This document shows, piece after piece, positions 56,401-64,000 of a stretch of 64,000 nucleotides of DNA. Position 1 is the stretch's first letter. Every line of letters starts with the position of its first letter. Source of the DNA: Argyresthia goedartella (taxonomy: Eukaryota > Arthropoda > Insecta > Lepidoptera > Argyresthiidae); the NCBI GenBank assembly GCA_949825045.1, contig OX463806.1, positions 46,586,208 to 46,650,207 on the forward strand, in the 5' to 3' direction. The notes beneath the pieces were generated by a model. That model was not told where the DNA came from. It did no database searches and saw nothing but the letters and a program-made list of their open reading frames with translations. The position numbers were made by a program, and so were the translations under genes.

Positions 56401-59400
56401 ACTCCTTGAGGTATATCAGATGAACAAGTGTAATTATTATAAATACACATATTCCGACAGCATTTTCTTTCAATACCTTATACAAACTTATGAATGCACC
56501 TGGTTACGTACATGGAATGTGAAAGAAGCCGCACCAAATTACTTTGTATACTACAATTTTAGGGTTCCGTAGAGAAACAAGGAACCCTTATAGTATCGTC
56601 AAGTCTGTCTGTCCGTCCGTCCGTCCGTATGTCACAGCAACATTATGCAGTAACGATTAGGACAACACAGTTGAAACTTGGTATTCTGTGAACCGATTTA
56701 CGATTTTTATACAAAATTTGGAAATTTTAAATAATTAAAGAGCAATACATGGAACTGAATACAATTTTTTTTTTCATATTTCATATATTGTGTCTATAGA
56801 TAGGTCTTTAAAAATGACGTTGAGGTTCCTGAAACCATTTTTCCTCAAAGAAAAAAGAGACAGACCCTTCCAAAGTGGAAAATGTGTGTCCCCCCCCTCT
56901 AACTTTTAAAGTAAGAGAGTCAAAAATCTACATAAAATATATCCTGTGTATCTCAATACACACTCTCAACGTAAATTGGTTTGAACAAAATAAAATTAGC
57001 AGTTTTTAAGATATCAAACATTTATTAAAAACCACAAAGATAACTGTCATTCTTACAAACACTATGAAAAACAAAGTTACAACACAAAAATCCAGTCACA
57101 TAATTAGTTGCTACAACGGAATCCTTCATGGGCGAGTCCGACTCGCAATTGGCCACTTTTTCTATCTAAAATCCAACCTATTGAATTTTTACTAAAACTA
57201 AGTAGCCTCTGTAGTTAAATCTCCACAAATCCAATAACACCTCATTTGGGCTGATGTATTTTTTTTCAACCCCATATCTCCGCCATTACGTCAAATTTCC
57301 AAAAACTGAATCACCAAAAAAATCTATTTAAATTAGGTAATTTAGTAATAGCTTACAATACTTATAATTTTGCGTGACCATTGATGCAACTGTAGAGACA
57401 TGAAGGATAGCAAATGTTTCATTATACTTCTTTGCAGTCAGGAATATACTATGCACCCTTTGATGTAGCGCCAGCATTGCTTCCATTGGCTGTGTCGCTA
57501 CTCCTCATCATCAAGACAAGAAGCTTGGCTACTAGCATGCCAAATTTATACAATCTCTGCTTCGAGACATTCCTTTCGTTTCCTGATATGACATTTGTGG
57601 ATTTGGTTGATACGAATTGTGCAGAGCTGATGGGTGTCAACGACTTGCTTGATCATTCAGGAATTCAGGAAAATCTTTGGATTATGGTATGTTTATTTTT
57701 TATCCATAGACCCTTAATCAAGTTCTGTTGTTCACTAGATTTCTAGATGTAACAATTATCTGCTTCATTATCAAAGATTCCGTGTTCATTAATTAAAAAT
57801 ATTTTTATTAACTCTGCATCATGTCTCTGGAATGGTACTAGACTCACAAAAAACCACCATAGGTAGCAGCCATATTTGTATTTCTTTAAATCAACCCTTG
57901 CCTATAAATCTGTAATCTTGACAATTGCAGCCCTTTGATATTCTCGGCAAGATATTGAAGGCCCTACCTCCTATAAAGAGGAGAGATTTCACTGCACAAG
58001 GAGTAGATATCTGGCTCTCCAAACTGTTTCCAGCTTTTGTGAACACTCTCAGCCAGTTTGTGGCGCCACTTCCGACAGTGATGGATGCGGTTGAGCTTCT
58101 CGCAGCCGAACTGTCAAAAATTGACTATTCAACCTACCCACAATGGCGGAATATTTTAGATGATATCTCGCAACCTGAAAAGTAAGTTGACTGCTTTGTC
58201 ATTCGTTTTTGGTATCAAGCCTCGGCTTATTACAGATATGCAGAATATGGCAAAGAATATATAACTTTGCTCTGACTGTTTAAAGTCATTAATGTAGCCT
58301 TAATTATATTATTAATATTTATGACTATGTGACATAAAGCTTTATTCAATGTTTCAGATATCCAGCAATAATTAAAGCACGCTTAGAAAATGGACAGGAA
58401 AACTGGTGCCGACTGTGGAACATCTATGTCCGACTTCTCAAGCAAGAGATCCATATGAGTGAGAACAAACCCGTTAGCCCCATTAAGCATATGCTGCCCA
58501 TTATAAGAAGTGCCTTACAAATGGACGAGACTAACTGTTGCCGGGCATTCCAATGTTGGGACATTCTTATCGACGCCTTCTCAGAGCACCCCAATGAAAG
58601 GGCCATAAACCAGACTGTGAAACTGCTCATGGTACCACTCAAATCCAACAATGCCAAAGTCGAACAGACTGCCCTCGCAAAGTTTGACACTTGGTGGCAT
58701 TTAATAAGGAATTACCAACCGAAAATGGGCACACTAGCTGAAATCATCTACATACCATTCCTGTATTTCTGTTTTGGTAACCCGAGGCAAGCTCAGGATA
58801 GCAATGTCCTTATCCCTGGGATGTTGACCCTGAATCTCAAAAAGCTGTGTTTGCAGGCTTTAGTTGAGAGTACTGGCCATACCGACTGTAAAGGTTGTCT
58901 AGAGCAAACTTTCCCCAGGCTTTCTAGAAGGATTCTCAGTCCCAACCAATTGAATGCGCACGGTGGTGATTGGGCGCACGTACTGAAGTGTGTGATCAGG
59001 ACTTGTGGGAGCCGGGACTTGTACGGTGACACTGGGAAGCAGCAGGTCCGATGTATTTGGAAGTCGTTTCTTCTAATGTTGAGGCGGCTTGCCGAGACTA
59101 ACAGGACAGTTATTCTGAAGGAGTTGTTGGACTGGCTGTCACAATTTATTTATGTAAGTATATTTCATTATTTAGGCACTGTATTTTTATTTTGTTTGTG
59201 GCTCCTTAGCACTACCCAACTAGAAATACTTTTAATACATTAATTACAAATAATAAAAGTATTTACAGCGAATCTAAGGAACTGCAGAGTTTCATGGCAG
59301 TTTCAAATATCTTACCACTCAATGCTGGAATGATCAATCAATCAAAACATTATTTATTCTGTTGGGTAATTACACTGACAACAAACTCTGAGGTAGCTCT

Positions 59401-59917
59401 TTTTGGAAGAAAATACTTATAACTAATAATAATTGATTTCCCTTATGTTTATTCCTACTAAAGATGGTAATTTTTTGAACATTAGCGTCGGTATACCGAA
59501 ATATATGCGAATGTCGGGCCCCATTGCTGTCGCGGCATGCGCACACGGCAACAATAGCACACTTTACCTGCCTTTGTTGCTATTACTACTATTTTTATTG
59601 TGAGTGTGTGATGAAACAGCGAATAAACGAACATTATATTCTATTCAACTTCCTAACACCTAGCAGCACTTATACCTTAAGTGCATTACGATTTTGTTAA
59701 CTATTAAAAAGCTTATTTTTCTATGTGCATGACAGGCAGGCAACGCAGAAATTGATACCTTGGACTTGATCTACGATGTGGTACTGAAGTCTTGCTTCGA
59801 GGATGCAAATACCAAGTGTCTGTTTATCACTATGGACAGATTGGATGACAATGACGCTCCTCTGCCGACAATCTTGTGTATGTTGCTTCATCCTTCAATG
59901 CAGCAGTTTTATAAGGG
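50207..59917 (+). CDS. Rif1: Rif1 gene, N-terminal exons (both ends outside or not found)
   Basis: Exons 50207-50475, 57438-57686, 57931-58181, 58358-59153 and 59736-59917 give about 582 residues with all junction phases consistent. Rif1 binds chromatin, recruits PP1 to delay replication origin firing, and protects DNA ends. The visible part is the N-terminal HEAT-like helical array. The best match to the family is RLWNIYVRLLK, then RAFQCWDILIDAF..LLMVPLKSNNAKVEQTALAKFDTWWHLI, which parallels the vertebrate stretch around 'LLMQPL..ALTKLEVWWYL'. The first visible exon starts in mid-codon, so an upstream exon with the start exists but was not found. The C-terminal PP1-docking and DNA-binding parts lie beyond the window. 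The family call is firm for the last four exons and probable for the first. Confidence 0.8.
51682..52827 (+). mobile_element. 5'-truncated non-LTR retrotransposon in the minisatellite
   Basis: It starts abruptly after TAGTGGCTCTGTG and ends with GAAGAAGAAGAAG, after which TAGTGGCTCTGTGAG resumes. The repeated array sequence can serve as target duplication, so exact borders are uncertain by a few bases. Confidence 0.88.
51711..52802 (+). CDS. Non-LTR reverse transcriptase fragment (RTE-like, clade tentative)
   Basis: 363 codons from ATG 51711, but the frame stays open back to the truncation point (VLVQKCRD before the Met), so that ATG is internal. Blocks: IICFVDYEKAFDRVQH (6-21), ICKGVRQGCILFPLLFNLYS (64-83), NNLRYADDTALIAS (106-119) with intact YADD, SMNLSKTKIMIVSR and VQKYKYLGTWVN. 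The C-terminal thumb carries WPTVFYGCEAWTV and RRKVAYLGHVLRHD. It ends TAG 52800-52802. No endonuclease is left. The absence of any stop suggests a young insertion. Confidence 0.9.
   Translation: MRKDVIICFVDYEKAFDRVQHKLLMRRLEDIGLDGKDMRNIQNLYWHQTGTVRVECEETEEVAICKGVRQGCILFPLLFNLYSEAIITEALEEREWGVNINGQFINNLRYADDTALIASTPEDIQLIVNSIHKCSQKAGLSMNLSKTKIMIVSRDRTLNPTVTVAGTQIERVQKYKYLGTWVNENWESDQEIKTRIEIARASFNKMRKILCTRQLDLKLRIRLLQCYIWPTVFYGCEAWTVKEETRKRLEAFEMWCYRRILRISWIQRVTNVEVLRRVGKSQDLMTTIKRRKVAYLGHVLRHDQYKLLQVIMMGKIEGKRSVGRRRASWLSNIRKWTSIAGVEELFRLAKDQKGYSELTANLQ
53340..55870. repeat. 1264-bp higher-order repeat inside the minisatellite
   Basis: Marker variants recur exactly 1264 bp apart: GAGCTGAAGACC at 53481 and 54745, GTCACATAACAC at 53821 and 55085, TAGTGTTTCTGTG at 54281 and 55545. 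A smaller 316-bp higher-order unit is visible at 51121 and 51437 (CATGATACTAGTGGCTTTGT). Confidence 0.88.
56355..56670. repeat. Dispersed repeat fragments
   Basis: 56375-56550 matches 15650-15815 (CATTTTCTTTCAATACC, ACTTATGAATGCACCTGGTT). Next is TAGGGTTCCGTAGAGAAACA..GGAACCCTTATAG..TCTGTCCGTCCGTCCGTCC (56563-56632), a family I recall as ubiquitous in Lepidoptera. Confidence 0.65.
56671..57437. other. Rif1 intron, anonymous
   Basis: AT-rich; nothing recognised apart from the acceptor at its end. Confidence 0.45.
57438..57686 (+). CDS. Rif1: Rif1 exon
   Basis: Acceptor ttctttgcag ends at 57437; donor gtatgt at 57687; phase 0 on both sides. Two or more HEAT-like helix pairs (VAPALLPLAVSLLLIIKTRS, LYNLCFETFLSFPDMTFVDL). 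Confidence 0.75.
57931..58181 (+). CDS. Rif1: Rif1 exon
   Basis: Acceptor acaattgcag ends at 57930; donor gtaagt at 58182 leaves phase 2. Helical; includes GVDIWLSKLFPAFVNTLSQF. Confidence 0.78.
58358..59153 (+). CDS. Rif1: Rif1 exon carrying the Rif1_N core
   Basis: Acceptor atgtttcag ends at 58357; donor gtaagt at 59154, phase 0. The first base completes Lys. Contains NWCRLWNIYVRLLKQEIHMS, CCRAFQCWDILIDAFSEHPN and LAKFDTWWHLIRNYQPKMGT, the most diagnostic Rif1 block. Further helices end at LKELLDWLSQFIY. Confidence 0.88.
59154..59735. other. Rif1 intron, anonymous
   Basis: No repeat recognised. Confidence 0.45.
59736..59917 (+). CDS. Rif1: Rif1 exon, last in the window
   Basis: Acceptor gacag ends at 59735; the alternative AG four bases on would give an early stop. 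Donor gtaagt at 59918 leaves phase 2. Reads AGNAEIDTLDLIYDVVLKSC then FEDANTKCLFITMDRLDDND. No following exon found before 64000. Confidence 0.75.
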
Positions 59918-60064
59918 GTAAGTGACACTCTTTAGTTCTTCTACTTAACTAAAACTTTAGAAGTTGCTCTTTTCAGCCATGTGTAAAAATCTTTCGAGAA
60001 AAACAGACTAGTCACTAACACTAGAATTAAAAACTACAGAACGGAACGGATGACATTGGCTGAT

Positions 60065-60636
60065 AAAATAGATTATTGATTCTAAACAATCATAATAATA
60101 ATTTAAGACTGATATGTCGGAGAGGAAATGAGACGCAGCGTGCTCGATAAAAGTTTATTCAAAACTGACTCATTTGCTTGACTTTAGCCACACGTTAGCC
60201 ATTCGGCTTTTCTCGGATATCATCGCCTAAATCCGGAGACGGAAATGACACGAAATACATAACCGCGATTTCTTTTAGGTAGCATTCAATTTCAAGTATC
60301 ATAAACGCAATGTATAGCACCTGCCAAGATGACATTACCAACAGGTAGTAAAATAGATTATTGATTCTAAACAATCATAATAATAATAATTTAAGATTGA
60401 TATGTCGGAGAGGAAATGAGACGCAGCGTGCTCGATAAAAGTTTATTCAAAACTGACTCATTTGCTTGACGTTAGCCACACGTTAGCCATTCGGCTTTTC
60501 TCGGATATCATCGCCTAAATCCGGAGACGGAAATGACACGAAATACATAACCGCGATTTCTTTTAGGTAGCATTCAATTTCAAGTATCATAAACGCAATG
60601 TATAGCACCTGCCAAGATGACATTACCAACAGGTAG
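60065..60636. repeat. 286-bp tandem duplication of repeat R2
   Basis: 60065-60348 and 60350-60636 are almost identical (starting AAAATAGATTATTGATTCTA and ending CATTACCAACAGGTAG; one extra AAT). Their right halves are the reverse complement of 42860-43060. Near-identity implies a recent duplication. Confidence 0.92.
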
Positions 60637-60717
60637 ACCTAAGAAATGTATTATGCAGAAGCGACATGAATTTGAACATTAATAACATCTATAATAATAA
60701 TTGCATTAGGGCATAAA

Positions 60718-61215
60718 AAAGGTTGCACCTGCAACATCCTGAACCCTTGTGTGGCAAAGCACACAAAAACTAACCAGGCTAGCTGAAGAATTAGGGCCTC
60801 AAACGTCTAACCTGATGAGTTTTTTAGAGGGCTGGCGAAGGAGGCCGCATTGTGTGGCTACGTCCACTACCCTGACCACACCGTCCCGGCCAGGGAAGGT
60901 TAAGGTTACCCGGCCTCGTGGAAATATTCCACTTGGTAGGTTTTCATCCACGATGAGCACTAGGTAAAAGGTTGCACCTGCAACATCCTGAACCCTTGTG
61001 TGGCAAAGCACACAAAAAATAACCAGGCTAACTGAAGAATTAGGGCCTCAAGCGTCTAACCTGATGAGTTTTTTAGAGGGCTGGCGAAGGAGGCCACCCT
61101 GTGTGGCTACGTCCACCACCCTGACCACTCCATCCCGGCAAGGGAAGGTTAAAGGTACCGGCCTCGTGGAAATATTCCACTTGGTAGGTTTTCATCCACG
61201 ATGAGCACCGGGTCG
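60718..61215. repeat. 249-bp tandem duplication of the BEL/Pao integrase end
   Basis: AAAAGGTTGCACCTGCAACA..CATCCACGATGAGCAC occurs at 60718-60966 and 60967-61208 with about 95% identity. Confidence 0.9.
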
Positions 61216-63370
61216 TCAATGTGTAGACCGCGTTCTCTATTTTCGCCTGTTGGTTGAGGCTGCATTGTCGGCAGAATCTCTTTCACCCAACGATTCCAGA
61301 AACGGCTAATCTTCAGGCCTTCCTCCAATCCGCTCTTCGAAGAAGATCTTGATCAGTTAAGGTTGTGGGAAGGGCCTGGTTAGAGGAGGAGCCGATCAAA
61401 AAATGGAAGGGTGTTAGCGTCTCCTGATCGTCATGACTCACCGAAACGTGACTTAGGGGTCGAGAGTTGACGATGGCCTCGGCTTCCAGTAAGACGGTCA
61501 CAAGCACTTGTCTTAGGCGCCCTTTCACGTATAGTAATTTATTTCTAAGTACTTTCATTCAGTTTAACTTTGACGGTGCGTAATAGTCGTTCCCAGCATC
61601 TATTGCAAGGCAAAATCATTGACATCTGTTTGATAAAACTCTCGTAAGATCCGGTCAGCGCCGACGAAACAAGTAGCGTTGGCAGAAAGTATTGTTTCGG
61701 GAGTTCCTCTCCTGGCAATAAATCGACGCTCACTCATAATCGCTGAATCAGCTGAGAGGGAATGTACGGCTCTGGATGTCAAGCAGGTATATAGGGCTAC
61801 GTATCGTTTCTCCTGCCTGCGACCGTTCGTGGTGTTTATTGGGCCAAAATAATCCAAACCAGTGAACGTGAACTCTTAGGGGAAGCGTGTCTAACGTGCC
61901 CAAAACCGACCGAAAATTAGAAGCGGCCTGGCACGGAGTAAGCGTAACCAGTCACTAAAACGACTGAAATCCGCGGTGATAATCAGATGTCCCACCACAA
62001 TTCCAGGAGCTTGTTTACACTCTTCATGAACTGGAGGTTGACCAGCTGGTTCCACGGGCCATTCTTCCGGAGGATCTAGAAGCAATCTTGGGCCGGCGAA
62101 CCATCGGTGGTTAGGATTGAGGTAGAGTGGTCTGATTCGAGTAGCGTCGTCTGCAACGTTCAAGTCACTTGGGACCCATCTCCAATCCTGAACGCAGGAA
62201 TTCTCAGTTATTTCCCCGACTCTATGGGCCATAAAAGGCTTGAATGTGCGTGCGTCGCTTCTTAGCCAACTAAGGTCGGTTCTTGAATCTGACGAAAATA
62301 ATGTTCGAATGGGTATTTTTTGTGAAATTCCTTAATCGTGACAGCAAGACGTGAAGCTATCAAACCAACCTGAAATTCTAGTCGTGGAGTTTAAGTGGGC
62401 TTCAATGGTGAAACTCTTGCATTAGAGGCTATGAGAGCGATCTTGACTGTACCATCTGTATTCAAGAAGCGCCAATAAGCGATAGTTGCATAGGCAAGCT
62501 CGCTAGCATCAGAAAATATATGTAGCTCTCTGTGTAGAGGCTCTCTGTTCAACTTAGCGTACCAACGCGGGATTCTAATATTAGATAACTCTGACAGTTC
62601 CTTAAATCATTCGTTCCACCTCGAAACCTGTGAAGGTGGGAAAGCCGTATCCCAGTCATTATTTGATCTCCATAGCTTCTGAAGCAGTATACGTCCATTG
62701 ACCACTTCAGGGCCAAACAAACCTAGTGGGCCGATTACTTTCATAAGGTGGGACAAAACTTTGCGTTAATTAAAGGCACCTTGTAGCTTGACCTCTTCTA
62801 AACCAGTCCGAATCCCAAAAGTATCCGAAATAGGATCCCATGACACACCTAAGGCTCTCACATTACTTCCTCACTACCAAGTGACAACTCAACGGACTGA
62901 GTGGCGTGCAATTCGGTTGGTACAAGACGCAACGCCTCCTGATTGTTAGAAATCCAACCACACATTTCAAAACAGACGTTGTGGTGGATAGTCACTATGT
63001 CAGGTGCTAGCTGACTTGCCTCGGATACACTGTCGAGACTGTCCAAAAAGTCATCCATATAGGAGCTGTGGATGCTTCATTGGCAGCATTTGGAGACAAA
63101 TCCTGATGTGACATGGCGTTATTATATTTTATATACAGCGCAGTAAATGGACTGGATGATGCCTCAAAAATGACAGCGGTCATTCGATATTCTTTCGGAG
63201 GATTATTTGACCCTATATTGCGCCATAAAAAACGTAATGTAATGTGCGTCCCTATCCTTTTCACGGATTCTTATTTGGGGAAACATCTCCTTAATATCAG
63301 CTGTCACTGCTATAGCGCCCTCTCTAAAACGCCAAAGAACGCCTAGTAAGTTTTCTAAAAGGTCAGTGGC
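60718..63370 (-). pseudogene. BEL/Pao LTR-retrotransposon pol relic
   Basis: On the - strand, in order: RT piece TLRFLWRNIGSNNPPKEYRM then TAVIFEASSSPFTALYIKYN (63235-63112) and MDDFLDSLDSVSEASQLA (63058-63005). Next is the link to integrase, HRVGEITENSCVQDWRWVPS then DLNVADDATR (62226-62137). The integrase core reads MDYFGPINTTNGRRQEKRYV (61857-61798) and IARRGTPETIL, with the expected DNGT replaced by ANAT (61700 region). Then come LLEAEAIVNSRPLSHVSVSH (61496-61437) and the integrase C-terminus LIVDENLPSGIFPRGRV (60963-60910). Many stops and frameshifts. LTRs were not found. Confidence 0.88.
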
Positions 63371-63745
63371 TCAAGCAGGAATAATTACCAGAGTGAAAAA
63401 GTGTTCGAGGTCAGAAACAATGAACCTTATGTCATAGTACATAAGAAACACTGGCAGTTCGATTCGCATTCTTTTTAGTCACGTAATTATTCCTGCTTCC
63501 TACACAGGTCCTTAAAGAAGCAACGACTTCAAATAAACGCCCTGAATTGACGCTGCCGCGTCATGGACGACACGGAGTTTCCGTTTTTGGGGGTGATAAA
63601 TGCCAAAATGAGGTAAATACCCCACCTTATTTTAGAGTTGTTGCCACTTTCAGTTGTATCAGAAGTCGTTTTTCAGATTATTTTACGGCTTGTTTTTAAA
63701 CGATTACCAACAACGCACCTATTTTACTACCAATAAATTCGAAAT
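63371..63745. other. Anonymous DNA
   Basis: CAGGAATAATTAC (63377) and GTAATTATTCCTG (63484) are inverted around about 95 nt. TGCCAAAATGAGGTAAAT (63600) resembles the arm of the next fold-back. Confidence 0.4.
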
Positions 63746-63749
63746 GACT

Positions 63750-63988
63750 GCCAAAATGGATAAATGTCCACCAAATTGTGTTTGGATAAATTATCACCAA
63801 ACTTCTTTTTATGTTTTGTGTACTTAAGTTTATGTTTTAAGTATTTTTTTTTGTTCTTACATGTTCAACCTAACACGAAGGATAAAGGGGGCTTCGCTTC
63901 GCTCACCCCCTTTACCCTTCACCTAAGCTACCGCAGTATTTTGTCCTGATATTTTTTGCAACTTTTGGTGTTCGTTTATCCATTTTGG
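63750..63988. mobile_element. Fold-back C with hairpin core at the axis (near window end)
   Basis: GCCAAAATGGATAAATGTCC..ACCAAATTGTG (63750-63780) and GCAACTTTTGGTGTTCG..TTTATCCATTTTGG (63958-63986) are inverted relatives (about 80%). Between them, on the - strand, the hairpin core copy C (63820-63948) is nearly identical to cores A and B. The outer limits may lie beyond 64000. Confidence 0.75.
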
Positions 63989-64000
63989 GTAGGAAAAAAA

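Overview
The window looks like nuclear DNA of a moth or butterfly (Lepidoptera). This is an inference from AT-rich sequence, short exons in long TE-filled introns, and the kinds of repeats present: TTTGA-tailed LINEs, 'gggttccgtacc' and 'cccgactgcgccagaaggagg' dispersed repeats, tRNA-derived SINEs, many fold-back MITEs, mariner, Harbinger and BEL/Pao relics. Two host genes are visible, both on the + strand. About 90% of the rest is repeats and anonymous intronic or intergenic DNA.

Gene 1 (1140-18831) is a RasGEF1-family guanine-nucleotide exchange factor. Six exons join in phase to 1500 nt ending at TAG 18829-18831. The N-terminal (RasGEF_N) part lies in the first two exons and the CDC25 catalytic part in exons 4-6. 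The true start is probably left of the window. The exons are extremely GC-rich against AT-rich surroundings. Intron 2 (13.4 kb) holds SINE, minisatellites, MITEs, an OTU-protease ORF and a nearly whole LINE.

From 18.8 to 50 kb there is no convincing host gene. This stretch holds a degenerate Jockey-like LINE (23.9-25.6 kb), a nested fold-back pair (28.2-29.2 kb), a 5'-truncated CR1/Jockey-group LINE with a 540-codon RT frame (29.2-31.3 kb), a CCGGGGCC-rich fold-back (33.4-34.1 kb), a 0.24-kb tandem triplication (34.9-35.5 kb), a 0.75-kb fold-back (35.8-36.6 kb), a decayed two-gene PIF/Harbinger transposon (37.2-40.2 kb), another fold-back (43.8-44.1 kb), a mariner relic (44.7-46.0 kb) and a second Jockey relic (46.6-47.6 kb).

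Gene 2 (50207-59917, continuing past the right edge) encodes the N-terminal HEAT-like region of Rif1, a regulator of replication timing and double-strand-break repair. Its first visible intron carries a 4.6-kb, ~45-bp-unit minisatellite with higher-order structure, split by a 5'-truncated LINE. From 60 kb the window holds tandem duplications, a BEL/Pao pol relic on the - strand and a last fold-back at the right edge.

The most unusual signal is a ~120-bp hairpin 'core' (stem GAAGGGTAAAGGGGG, loop rich in GCGAAGCG). It sits between the arms of three sequence-unrelated inverted repeats (35833-36583, 43782-44105, 63750-63988), with further diverged copies at 25.65 and 27.9 kb. A different fold-back element is inserted between the arms of another fold-back at 28301-28990, and this window also contains an empty-site copy of that host repeat. 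Either a mobile element prefers palindrome axes or the core takes part in making the palindromes.
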